This document shows positions 28,601 to 39,378 of a DNA stretch of 64,000 bases, piece by piece. The notes under the pieces are model-generated. The model did not search any database. It saw nothing but the letters and a program-made list of their open reading frames with translations, and was not told the DNA's origin. The position numbers and the translations under genes are program-made. The DNA is from Whitmania pigra (Eukaryota; Annelida; Clitellata; Hirudinida; Haemopidae), in contig JAJTWR010000329.1 in the NCBI GenBank assembly GCA_021613335.1, positions 891,001 to 955,000 of the forward strand, read 5' to 3'. Within the stretch, counting starts at the first letter, position 1; every line of letters starts with the position of its first letter.

Positions 28601-30078
28601 TAAAGTTGCAAAGATGATTTCATTTAGACTTAACGTTGCCAGAATTATTGAAGAAGGGCTTAAATAGTTTAAAAGTTAAATTTGACACGTGCTCACTTAT
28701 ATCCTTCCCTTCACTCTTCAGCTGGTTGAGTTTGTTTACACAATCCGACTGCAAAGAAGAGAACTTGAAAAGTGATGCATCCGATCTTTCCACTTTTGCT
28801 TCTCTGTGCTGCTAAATTGGCATCGACATGGCACGATTAGTGGATTGCACAATGATTTTATGCAGCAACAACAGGCAACCTACAGTTGGAAAAAATGTGT
28901 CGTCCAACTTCTTTATCTTGCAACTCGTTCCATCTGTCTGGGTTGCATCAGTGCTTGGTGGCTCGGTCTGAAAGGATAATTATAATATCATATAATATAA
29001 TATTTAGCAAATATAGTTTCACTATTTATTATTTTGTGCTTTCAGAGTCTTAGGTAAACTCTAACTGAAAGTTATTTGATGTTACCTTGACTACTTCACT
29101 GGTGATGGCATCGATGTGTTTCATCACTGCCAGCAACGTCGACATGTCGTCGACATTTCTCGAAGTCGCCGAAGCCATGGATTTTTTTGAGGCTTTCTGA
29201 GGAACCACGTGAGGGTGATGTTCCGATTTTATGCCATCAGAAGGACCGGCCTTTCCAGAACCGCTGGAATCGGTCAGAGGCTTTAATATCTTCATCAATT
29301 TCTCCTTGTGGGAATTTGTTATGAGGTTTTTCTCATTCAGAGTGACACAATGGTGCATGGAAGGGCGATTAGGAAGAGAAGTTGGAGATATTTGGTGGGG
29401 AGTTGGGCAGGTTTGTCTGATCGACTGCTGGTAGGCCTGAGGTCTCGAAGTGGCATTATAGAAGGGGTTCTGATGACTTGTGTGAGGGCTTTGAGAAGAA
29501 CTCAAGTTTAATATTGGGCCAGGAGATTTTGGGCCAAACATTTCTGATGGATGAACTTTAGAATAGTTGAGCAAAAAATTCTGATTGTATGGAGGAGGTG
29601 AGAACATTGGAGTCAATGGAACCTTCAAGTCGTGTGGGTGATCAGAAACTCTCTCGATGCTTGCATAAGGAAGTCTGTATGTCGGCTGATTTGGAGGTTG
29701 AAAGTTGCCTCTCTGACCTTCAACTTCACTTGCAGAATTAGATTCTCTATTGTATAAACCTTTATTGGGGGAACTTGAATTAATGAAAGGAGATGAAGCA
29801 TCATGGTGTATGTATTGATAGTATGAGTTCATGCTGGATCGATTGAAAGGCTGTAAACCAGGATTTTCTACATTCAAAACATGATTGGCATTGTGTGATT
29901 GCAAGTTGATGTAGTCTGTTGGTGTTTGATACATCAAGCCAGGTGTCTGGTATAAAATATTTGAGAGATTGTAATTTGTAGGACTCCTGAGAGCAGGGTT
30001 TTGATATCCTGAGAGAATGTTCCCATCTCCACCCTGTGCCATTGAAGGGTTAGAAGCTCGTGAATAATTAAAAGACAT
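25661..30078 (-). CDS. KDM3: KDM3 / JHDM2-type histone H3K9 demethylase, 10 exons, complete
   Basis: JmjC demethylase that removes H3K9me1/me2 in the nucleus with Fe(II) and 2-oxoglutarate. Exons in order of transcription: 30078-29086, 28967-28884, 28748-28697, 28531-28354, 28287-28073, 27905-27687, 27555-26482, 26419-26280, 26141-25965, 25852-25661. All phases agree and total 3324 nt (1107 aa). Residues 1-331 are a disordered Ser/Pro/Asn/Gln-rich region. A Cys block ([22 protein letters not shown]) leads to the C2HC4 zinc finger ([18 protein letters not shown], then [11 protein letters not shown]). The JmjC domain has the Fe ligands H913 and D915 in [18 protein letters not shown] and H1043 in FIPAGAPHQ, with [13 protein letters not shown] and [11 protein letters not shown] between. 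All catalytic ligands are present. It is shorter than human KDM3A (1321 aa), mostly in the N-terminal part. MTHFSD lies upstream in the same direction. Confidence 0.95.
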
Positions 30079-31543
30079 TGAGATTTCTGTGGACTGATGT
30101 TTTCTGCGATTGAAAGTGCATCGTAATTAGCGCAGTTAAACTTGGGTTGTTAACCTACTCACTATACAAGATGTAATATTTCATAAAAACTGAGACAAAC
30201 CTAATAATCTGTAGACAATTGCAGTTATAATCTTAACCAAAAAACTATTAGCACTATCTATACACAGATAAACAAATAGGCATCCAACAATTTTTATGTT
30301 ACGTGAAGCTAAGCATGTAGAGCTCCAAAAATTGTGCATTCCAATCACTGCACTTCGTCAAAGTTTTACACTCTTATCTAAACCATATGTCTAGTCGCCA
30401 TGAAGTTTGCAACGAACAATGTAGAACACCCTCAAAAAGATTTATATCACAAATGAATCGTCCAAACAAAGACGACATAAACAACTACAAGAAAAGCATA
30501 GCGATAATAAACATTTCATCAAACCTCAAATACGACTTCAGCCTTATTGTAAATGCACAAAACAATTATGTTCAAATTACATACTTATATATTTTTTGTG
30601 AATGTTTGTTATTAAATAGATGTTATGCCCGCGCTGCTCGGGTTGAAGTAGAAGTATTTATGTCAAAGTTTGAAATATTAATTCAAGTAATCAAAAATAA
30701 TTAAAAATGATATGTAATAAAAATTTTTAAAATTAGTATATTTAAAATGTAAGATGTTCGGTCAAGCGTTACTCGGGTTTTTGTGATTTTTGTGAGAATT
30801 TATGAAAAGCACTCCAAAAAATAAAGCCAGGGCTGAGTTTTATTATTTTTTATAATTAAATTTTTAAAATTAAATTGTTAATTGATTTAGGAATTGAGCC
30901 TTTCTGATGCTTTTAATCATTTTGAATAAAAGTTTTGAATCAAACTAATTTAATTATAATATATTTACTTAGTTTAATAAATTATTCCTTGATTTAAAAA
31001 TTTAGAATTTTAATTTTATTTATTTAGTTCTCAAAAAAAGCTTCAAAATTCATTCCAGAAACAGTTTCTTACTCATATACTACTCGAGGGACTTAGTAAA
31101 CGGTCAAATGAATCGTTAGTCAAGAACATAAAATTTTTAAATCGTTAGTCATCCACCAGAGTACTCTGACAGTCTCAGACACCAGACAGTCACTCAGAAT
31201 AGAAGATCTCCCATGCACCCAATACCAACTAAAAAATCAAGTCATCATTGCTTTAAAGATCTTTAATAGAACCACAAAATATAAAATGAGTACCACAACA
31301 AAAATTACTTTGACTGTAAAATTAAGTATTCCTTGAGATAAAACAAAACAAAGCTTAACTCCAAGTCACCAAAAAGTTCAGTTTCTCACAAATCTGCACA
31401 CACATTCAAGCCTTCTAAATGAAAAAAAAATCATAGAATGATTTGAAGAGAGCCACAAAAATGAAGATTTCGTGCTCAAACAAACATATTCAGTCTTCAA
31501 CGAGTATCTCAAACAGGCAAATACAATGTAAGTAAGTCAAGGT
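30079..31543. other. Spacer between KDM3 and MTHFSD
   Basis: It should hold the KDM3 5' UTR and promoter (next to 30078) and the MTHFSD 3' UTR (next to 31544). AT-rich, no TATA box that I would assign, no further gene. The plus-strand ORF at 30387-30704 has no recognisable domain. Confidence 0.45.
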
Positions 31544-33986
31544 TCACTTGGCACCAATCACGTGATTTTCACCCATACCATTCTTGAAAGCATCTTGTCT
31601 CTTTTGGCCACCAGGAGATTTTGCCATTTCAAATTTGATTGGCCTATCACTGATCTGCAATCCTTCAAGTGCAACAAGGGCTTCCTCTGCATCTTGCTGA
31701 CTTTTGAAGTTTAGGAAGGCAAATCCTGATGATCCTCTCCAGAGAACTCTGAGAGGATTCACTTTCCTGTCCCTAACTTCGGTCTTGAACTGACTCACCC
31801 TCAAGGATCGAGGCAAACTGCCGACGTAGATGGATCCTTCGATGGCGTCGAGCGTTTCGCTTCTTCTCAGATTCTGACCTCGTCTGTCGTAAGCCCTGTT
31901 CCCTGGTCTCTCGGAGCTGTTGTTTCTCCTGCGGTTGTGAGAGTATCTGTCATCTCTACGATCTTCTGGATGTCTTTCATCAAATCTTGAATTTCTGTAA
32001 CTCCTGTACCTTCCCCTGTTCGACCAGCCACCCCTCCTGCCATCACCCCTACCCTTCCTCGTTTCGTTCTCGTAGTCTTTGCCAAAGTCTTTTTTTGGGA
32101 AACTCCTCCTACCATTAGGATTTCCTCTCACTCTGGCTTTGAAGGCTTCTTCTTCGTCTAAAATGATGTCGGTCAATTCGTCGGGTTTTTCCGATTCGCC
32201 GCTGAGCTTCACCTCGGACCCTGCCTTCCACTGTCTGTAACGAATCCTTTTCAGTACGGGAATGTGATTCAGTTTGTCGACATCGAGCAACTCCCACAAA
32301 ATTCCAGAAGGCTTTTGAAGCTTTCCTGTGCATTCGATGACTCTCGTCGGAGTGACGATGACGTCCACAGGTAAATCGTGGCTGCAGAACATGGAGTCTG
32401 GCAAATCCAGGACCTGACAATCGTGCACCATGGTGATGACCGGAACATTTTGGTCCACGTCGCCGAGGGAGACCAGCATGGCGTATTCCAAATCAGACAA
32501 TCCACCTCCTTTGCCAATCCTTGCACCTGTTAGGAGTTAAGTATAAAATAATAGGTTAAGTAATTAGTTATTTGATATCAATAATAAGTTCATTCAATGA
32601 CTACGCTCCAGTAACTGGTTAAACATAACCTTTAGGAGAGACTGCGATGGACCCAACAATGTAAACATCCACAGAGACCTTCTCGTCGATGTCAATTGCT
32701 TTGCTGTGCTGCTCTATTCCCTAAAGAGGAACCAATTGCATTACATTTTGCGGTGCTAATGCAAGACCAAGAAGCAATAGTTGATAAGCAAGCAACGACT
32801 TGCAAATTACGAAGAATGCAAGTGAACGAAATGTCAATGTTTTAGAACCTGTCTTGCAGCACAACTTCTCAGGTGTTCAGGAGGGCTGTCCTCCGGTGGA
32901 ATGATTCTGCTGACAACATGATTCATCAGACGAGGTGTTGGCACCAGCAGAGTTTTTCCAGCCTTGACATGAAATGTTGAACGTTAAGTACGTAATGCAC
33001 GTTCGTCTTCGAACAAATAAATAACTAGAAGAACAACAGGCAAATTACAAGAATTTATTCAACGAATTCACCTCAAGGGTCCGGAATCTAATTTCCTGCA
33101 GAGTTTTGTCGGGATCGATTCTCACCACCGTGGCATCCTTGAAGAATTGCAACTCGGCAATCTTTGCACCAGCTTCATCAGACCCCTGAAAAGAACATTT
33201 AATTTTGCTTTATATAAAGTCAGTGTAAAAGCCTGTCATGAACTCTCTAAAAATAATTAAATGCTGTTATCTAATTGTAACCTGTAAGTAAATATTTCAT
33301 TGTTTGTTTTTGAATATCATTAGCTTCTTGACAATGAAGTACTAGAGTAGATTAAAGTAAATTTCACAAATAAAACCTAGACTGTTCAAAAAATTAATAA
33401 ACCATACAAAGCAACTTTGCTAATTCAATTCAATAAAATACCTCAAGTGCTCTGAATACTTTATGAAAAACTCTAGTGCCTTTCTAATTAGACATTGGAA
33501 AGCTAAAACTTCAGTTTTCAGAAATAAAGATTCAACCAGCATTAAACTTGGCATAAAATATTAGCAGAAACATTGTATTGCATACATAAATGCTCACTGA
33601 AATGAGAGTAATTCTCTAAACAGACAATGCTAAGCCATGCAACAAATCTTTAAAATGTTTAAGCCTCCAGTTATATGCCATAGCTTCTAGCAAAATAGCT
33701 CTTTTCTTCATTACAAGCTCTTAACTGAAGTTCAACATTACCTTAAAATTGGAAATTCTTCTCCTAGGAGCCTTAGGGTCCAAGGCAATGCTGTGTTTTT
33801 CGAGGTAATCCCAGACTTTGCCTCGAACTGTGGCTTTCGTGTCGTCTAATGCAAGCCATTAAAACTCACTTGAATACATGATATCTTATATTGCTGGAAA
33901 AAGAAAACATGGTCCAAGATATTTCAAATTTAATTACCTGGTCCAATTTGAATAAAGTCCATTGAGCTTTCCTCTAATTCTGGCAT
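31544..33986 (-). CDS. MTHFSD: MTHFSD (methenyltetrahydrofolate synthase domain-containing protein), 6 exons
   Basis: Homologue of vertebrate MTHFSD, which joins a 5-formyl-THF cyclo-ligase-like fold to an RNA-binding RRM; its true activity is poorly known. Exons in order: 33986-33938, 33845-33742, 33185-33072, 32962-32849, 32720-32630, 32526-31544; 1455 nt, 484 aa, all phases fit. Family blocks: VRGKVWDYLEKH and PRRRISNFK (exon 2), KTLLVPTPRL (exon 4), VDVYIVGSIAVSPKG (exon 5), ARIGKGGGLSDLEYAML, VITMVHDCQV and VDVIVTPTRVIECTG (exon 6). The C-terminus is an RRM starting SIYVGSLPRSLRVSQFK with RNP1-like SSGFAFLNF. Between them lies an Arg/Gly/Asp/Ser-rich linker of about 90 residues, longer than in the human protein (383 aa), which suggests RNA binding or condensate behaviour. 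The ATG follows directly after an AG, so a non-coding first exon upstream is likely. Confidence 0.93.
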
Positions 33987-34669
33987 CTAAAATCATTCAA
34001 TTTCATGAATTGGCACAAGCTTTGTAAAATAACTGAAAATGTTTTGCGCAGGTTAGGGCTAACATGAAGTTAAGATAATATTCTAATTAAATACCTTACT
34101 TCAGCGTTTAGAAAACTAAAAGCACTAAAGGCTTTTTAAATAGCTATTTAAGACGAAAACTTAATTTTTAGCAGGAAAGTACAGTACAGGCCACAATAAC
34201 CTCAAATTAACCGAATACCATTCCCATTAAACTCTGCTTTCAAACGAAAAATGAAGTATTACTTTGAAAGAAAAACTTGAAATCCAAGCTAAGTTTGGTT
34301 ATAGCAGCCAAAAACTCCAAACTGCACCTATCTAGCCACGAAACCGTCGCGTCAACCGAAAACCCAATTAAATGCCCAACTCAGCGGAGATAGGCTTGGT
34401 TCCATTCGATTCAATTTCAATGGTACTTAGCTAATTAAAATAATATTCAGAAATACAATTATAATTTTTTTATAATATATTTAATGTGCTTATTTAAATG
34501 TCCTTAAATGATACTCTTCAAGAAAATAGTTTTTCCAATGAATTTATAAAGCTTTCAAGATTTAAATTTGAACAAGTTTCTTGCCACTTCCAACATTGAT
34601 TATTCTAATTGGTGAAATACTTGATCTGAATAAATTTTTTTAAAATATTTTTTATCAATAACATTGCTA
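33987..34669. other. Upstream region of MTHFSD up to the hAT insertion
   Basis: Holds the MTHFSD promoter and likely a non-coding 5' exon. The last about 60 bases (ending tttatcaataacattgctag) look like the end of an intron on the plus strand, with a pyrimidine-containing tract and AG, immediately before the transposon target site. Confidence 0.45.
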
Positions 34670-34918
34670 GAGACAGCCAGGGTTTCTTTCAGGCATTATT
34701 GACTTGTCTTCCGCCAGCAGACACTTATATCATGGTAAAAACCTAGTCTTTAACGTAGCTGAAGTTAGCAGACACTTAAATTTAATTTCTAATGCGAAAT
34801 TTCAAATTATAATATTTGGAAACTGCATTTCAAATGCTTTTCAAAAATGTTTATAAATCAATTGACGGAAGATTTTAAAATTTTTGAAGTTATTAGAAAT
34901 TTGAGGAATTCGTTCAAA

Positions 34919-35265
34919 AGTCTTTTTACTCAGTAACTACGACTTTACAACTGACGAAATGTGCATCAAAATGTTCGTTAAGATTTCTACTTTCCAAATA
35001 TGCATACCTTATTAGCTGATAAATTTGGGGAACAACATAAGTGCTTAAAAAATCGCGAGACATCTTAAGCGGAAGTCCTTCCATTAATGGAATGTCTTGC
35101 AAGTCTTCTTACTCAGTAACTACGATTTTACAACTGACGAAATGTCCATCAAAATGTTCGTTAAGATTTCTACTTTCCAAATATGTATACCTTATTAGCT
35201 GATAAATTTGGGGAACAACATAAGTGCTTAAAATATCGCGAGACATCTTAAGCGGAAGTCCTTCC
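34919..35265. repeat. 164-bp tandem duplication near the left end of the hAT element
   Basis: Copies at 34919-35082 and 35102-35265 differ at only a few positions (for example aaatgtgcatc versus aaatgtccatc, aaaaaatcgcg versus aaaatatcgcg). A third, partial and weaker copy starts near 35284 (ttactcaataatcacgaa). Subterminal repeats of this kind often serve as transposase binding sites in hAT elements; that role is inference here. Confidence 0.9.
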
Positions 35266-35414
35266 AGTATTTAATTGCCGTACGAGTTCTTTTACTCAAT
35301 AATCACGAAGTTTAGACTGATCAAATAAATGTGCATCAAAATGTTCCTGGTAAAACTGTTCGAGACGGACGCACACATTTTAATGAGATGCTCCACTTTA
35401 ATGAAGCTCCACCC

Positions 35415-35824
35415 AAAACAAATTAAGCTCCGCCTAAAATGAGTAAAAGTAAATCTTTGATCCGTAATATTGTTTAGGTATATCTCTTTTTAGGGAAAAT
35501 CGGTCCTCATTTTTAGGCCCCGAATAGATCCGCTCAAGGGTTAGGGTAGGGTTAGGGTTAGGATTAGGGGGTAGAGTTAGGGTAGGATTAGGGTTAGGGA
35601 TAGGGTAGGGTTAGGGGTCAGGATTAGGGGATAGGGTAAGGGGTCAGGATTAGGGGATAGGGTAAGGTTAGGCAAAGCATAAACTTTAAACACTCTATCG
35701 CTAATGTTAAGTATTTCCAAAATTATAATAAAACTTTATTAGAGACTTCTATGTAAATGACTTAATATATATTGCGGATAAAAGTTTCACTTTTACTCAT
35801 TTTAGGCGGAGTTTAATTTGTTTA
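35415..35824. mobile_element. Nested inverted-repeat element inside the hAT transposon
   Basis: The segment 35415-35450 (aaaacaaattaagctccgcc, then taaaatgagtaaaagt) recurs in reverse complement at 35789-35824 with one or two mismatches. The similarity continues weakly outward (ccaccc on the left, ggggtgg on the right). About 340 bp lie between, including the TTAGGG-like array. It looks like a MITE that inserted into the hAT copy or was carried by it. A precise target duplication could not be defined. Confidence 0.75.
35534..35672. repeat. Degenerate TTAGGG-like (telomere-type) repeat array
   Basis: About 140 bp of mixed units: gggttaggg, ggtaggg, ggattaggggg, ggtcaggattagggg and similar. 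The core matches the animal telomere repeat TTAGGG, but the units vary in length. It lies inside the nested inverted-repeat element, so it was probably moved there as transposon cargo and does not mark an old chromosome end. Confidence 0.85.
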
Positions 35825-36266
35825 GGGGTGGTTTTACCCCTCGAACGCTAGTATTTACATGCTTGCATTTTATCATGTCGAAAATGAACTAAGCTTCCGA
35901 TATTATGGCTTTGATGAAATCCAATTTGGAAGCCACGGTCGTAAATAGACCATAAGCAATTAGATTCGTAGTTATCATAAAGAGTAAGTTCCTAAAGTAG
36001 CTTCCTTGCTTAGGCAGGCTTCCCGTCCTTTGAAGGTATTTGATTTGCTAACTAATACTTGATCTTTGTTTTAAAATGATTACTCGTGAAATCTGAATGC
36101 GCATAATGTCAACCTAATAGGAAGTTGAACCAACAGTTCAAAGAAAAGGGAATTTCAATGAAGAGTTGTAGAGAGTGTGGTAGTCTTGTTATATATGTGG
36201 ATTTGAACGCAATAAAATGTAATTGATTATAACTATATTTCATGTTCAATCATAATTCTATTTCAG

Positions 36267-37221
36267 CATCAATTATACTACTCTGAATTCATTCCACATT
36301 TTTTACGTAAAATGGATCGTGCAGAATTGGTAAATTCTGGAGCAAAAGCAAATAGATTTTATCATCCTAATTTCATGGCCAAATTTTGTAAGAACTTTGT
36401 GCCAACTCTGCCATTTTGGACAAACTTGATGCAGGGTTAGTATATTGAATGTTATACGACAACCACAAATGTAACATAATATAATATTTAAGGAGACCTT
36501 GGGCGACATGGAACTGGTAAACCATACCAGAGTTTATCCGAAATATATAATCGCCACAGAAGTAGTTCCAATCAGGTTTCTGACTAGAATGTTTCTAACT
36601 GAGTTATAACTTGTTAGTAATTATATAATAATTATAATGAAGACCTACACAAAAGACAATAGAGCCCAAGGCCTCATGGAAAAAACCCAATGGATCCTCA
36701 AGAATAACAGGAACATTCAAGACTGGATGATTTTATAATAAATTACAGAGACTTAAACAGAGGGCTCCTTGATAGATTTTGTGAAACTTCAGGCCTGGAG
36801 CCTAAAGCTAAGAAGTATTTTTCTTAATTCAATGATTATAACACATTTATGTTTATGACAGGCATGTGTAAAAGCCATTGGAAAAATTGCCAAAGAAGTT
36901 TGCAGAGGCAGAAAAAATAAGAGCTCCAAATCCATTTATGTAAATGATATTATATCTCCAATGGATTTTGAACTGGTAAGATTTATTCTTGAAATAATTT
37001 AGTGCATTATACATATTGATTATTGCATACAGTCTAAGACAGAGGATGATGATGACATTGTTATTGCTGATGATGGTCCTGAACCTAAGAAGAAGGTGAT
37101 ATCTCTAGCAGTTACAGATAATTAATTTATAAAATAATCCTATCATTAATTTTGGTTTCAACAGAAAATGAATCTCACCAGGCAAGAGACATTCTTGACA
37201 GAACTTAATGTGCAGGAAAAG
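36267..37221 (+). pseudogene. Spliced coding remnant of unknown family inside the hAT element
   Basis: Exon-like blocks with GT-AG borders: 36267-36435 (YYSEFIPHFLRKMDRAELV, later FVPTLPFWTNLMQ), 36493-36575 (GDLGRHGTGKPYQSLSEIY), 36643-about 36710 (RAQGLMEKTQWILKN), which continues in another frame to about 36818 (RLDDFIINYRDLNRGLLDRF), then 36862-36975 (VKAIGKIAKEVCRGRKNKSS), 37033-37095 (acidic, DDDDIVIADDG, ending in KKK) and 37165-37221 (MNLTRQETFLTELNVQEK) with a GC donor. The first join (GG|GA) and the last three blocks keep phase. One frameshift near 36710 and an unmatched junction before 36862 suggest decay. I do not recognise the family; the PFWTNLM block followed by a short tail recalls C-terminal ends of transposon-derived proteins. 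Confidence 0.5.
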
Positions 37222-37628
37222 GCAAGCATTTTATTTACTAAAATTTAGCTTATGTAATGATACCTGTGTTAGCGTGTCGGTGATGGTAATGATCATGATG
37301 TGGGGTGTTCGGAACCTAGTCCGCACTGCCAGGGAGCATTCTTGATATTGGTTCTATATATTCAGTAGCAGGATAATTGCATTGTTGGTTTGGTTACATA
37401 AGGCATTCAAAATGTCTAAATAAATATTTTAGTATGTATCACAATCATGTTGCTTTTCTTCCTTCCCAAATGTTTTTCAATTTTGTTATCATTTGGGGGG
37501 GGGGAGGGGGCCAGTTTTTCGTGCCAAATACAAGTTTAAAATCAAATCACAATTATATTTTAGGTAAAAACATATTGAAAATCATTTATACAAACTAAAA
37601 TTTAAAATATGTTTAATAACCGAAATGT

Positions 37629-38600
37629 TTAAAGAAATTTTAAACGCCGAGGTTTTTTGAGAGCATATAAATCTACTACTCTATCAAGAAAATCTTCCAT
37701 TGGAACTTCGGGAACTCCAGTGCTTATGGTCATACAATGAGTTAAAGTTTCTGGCGGCATTCTATTTCTTGCTTTGCTTAGAATCCTGTTCATTGTACTG
37801 AATGATCTTTCTACTGAAGCAGTTGTTACTGGAATTACAAGAAGAATTTCACAAAGCCTTTGTGGTTCACAGTATCCCAAATCAGCTTCCAATATTTTGT
37901 TCAATGGGTTTTCATCTGTTTTGTACTTTTTGCATTCAACCATAGATTTTATGAAAAATTTAAAAGATTTTAAATCCGCGAGTGCAGCTTCTGCATTTAG
38001 AATGGGAAAGTTGTTACAAAAAGTTATGATGTTTTTGTCTTGAATACCTGACATTGATTCAAAAGTCTCAAATTGACTTGCAGATAACATAATCTCAATC
38101 GATTTGTCGTTAAATCTGTCTTCAATTTCTTTGATGACAGTTTCACAATACCTCTTCATTCCTGTTAATACGCTTTCAGCACTTTCATCTTCAACCAGGT
38201 GTGTTTCTAATTTTATCTCATCAACTTTGCATTTAATCTTTTTTTGTAAATGACTCTCGGTATTTTCGCACTGCTTCACAATATCATTCAAGTGCAATTT
38301 TGTTGAAGTAATCAATGGAATGACTTTAGTCAAACTTAAATCTTTTTTTGTAAAGCATTGCTGAGAAAAGAGAGTGCACTGAGAATTTCATTCATAACTT
38401 GGCAGGTGATTATAAAACTTTCATTTCTAATCTCAAGCAAAATTTCACCAGCTAAGGAAGCCAAATTTTCTCCTTCTTTGTTAATATGCTCACATGCTAT
38501 CAAAATTGATTTTAAGCTTCTGAAGACAGCATTCACAATCCTGTGATGGGACAGCCATCTCACTTCAATACATTCAAACAAACCAGATACTAAATATCTT
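37629..38600 (-). pseudogene. hAT transposase C-terminal half, frameshifted
   Basis: The first part reads FECIEVRWLSHHRIVNAVF through LSFLSNALQKK, typical of the hAT region before the insertion domain. It stops at 38336 in a run of seven A. Shifting one base resumes KDLSLTKVIPLITSTK and continues to the C-terminus at 37629. The hAT dimerisation motif is clear: LCEILLVIPVTTASVERSFS followed by NRILSKARNRM. The N-terminal half with the BED finger and first catalytic Asp is missing, and nothing between 38600 and the right TIR codes for it. The element is therefore not autonomous. Confidence 0.9.
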
Positions 38601-38804
38601 AGTCCAAAGACATGTTAACAAATAAGTTTTTAGATCGCTACGGATGGTAGAAATTTTTTTTAACTTTTTTGTCTTAGATTTATGGGTTTTTACATACACT
38701 TTAAGTCAGAATTTTGTAAAAATTTATCTTTATTTTCGGGGGGGGGGATGGCTGAGCTCCGGGGGGGATTTTCCCCTCCGAAGGTATGCCTGAAAGAAAC
38801 CCTG

Positions 38805-39243
38805 GAGACAGCTAAAAGCTACAGGGACGTCATTTGGGACGAGATCAGATGGTTTCTTGTGTGGAATTTTAAACAGTCACAGTGTTTTGGCTGCCAACAA
38901 TCTTTATGATGCAAAGTATATTGAATACTTCACGGGTTTGAAACCACTGATGATTCCAAATTACTGTGCTTACCTCAGAGAAACATACAAGCCTTCAAAA
39001 AAGCAATTTCTGGTTGCTGGAATTTCATGGGACATTTGAGTAGTTGTTCTCGAACTAACTTTAGGCAAGAAGCAACAACAAAGACCGAAATTATTTCATC
39101 AAATCTCATCGAGCTGAGGGTTTCCTTCCTGAAAAAGCTGAAATTGAGACCCTGGAGCTATCGTTATGGGAAGTTCAGCACTACTATCGTAATCAACCGA
39201 AGCCACCTTAGATCATTATCAGATCTTGACAGTTTATTTCAGC
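38805..39243 (+). pseudogene. Broken host gene fragment at the right flank of the hAT element
   Basis: Joining the flanks across one copy of the target duplication gives an AG acceptor followed by an open frame (SYRDVIWDEIRWFLV). It then shifts by one base to HSVLAANNLYDAKYIEYFTG and PLMIPNYCAYLRETYKPSK, ending at a stop near 39037. A further frame at 39069-39205 (NYFIKSHRAEGFLPEKAEIE, then LSLWEVQHYYRN) may be another exon. The residue pattern looks like real protein, perhaps a glycosyltransferase-like enzyme, but I cannot name it. The frameshift marks it as a pseudogene or a poorly assembled exon. Confidence 0.5.
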
Positions 39244-39378
39244 AAAATCGCCAGTTAAATGTTACAATAGTTTCTGCAGGAAATTTTGTGACAACGGCAA
39301 AAATTGATGTGGAGGTAGATATCCTGAGTAAAGTTTGAGAACAATTTCGTCGCTATGAGAAAATCATGAGTCCCTTCC

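Larger units (their letters stand above)
34670..38812. mobile_element. hAT transposon, 4127 bp (34678-38804), with perfect TIRs and 8-bp TSD
   Basis: The left end cagggtttctttcaggcat (34678-34696) and right end atgcctgaaagaaaccctg (38786-38804) are perfect 19-bp inverted repeats beginning CAGGG, as in many hAT elements. They are flanked by identical 8-bp copies of gagacagc (34670-34677 and 38805-38812), the size hAT transposases make. Inside, at the right, is a minus-strand hAT transposase remnant (37629-38600). The left half holds a 164-bp tandem duplication, a nested inverted-repeat element and plus-strand exons (36267-37221). The intact ends and target duplication imply fairly recent insertion, but the transposase is truncated and frameshifted, so it would have had to move with help from a related element. 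Confidence 0.93.

Noticed and set aside
35534..35672. Former chromosome end (telomere fusion)
   Set aside because: The array is degenerate, short, one-sided and enclosed by inverted repeats inside a transposon.
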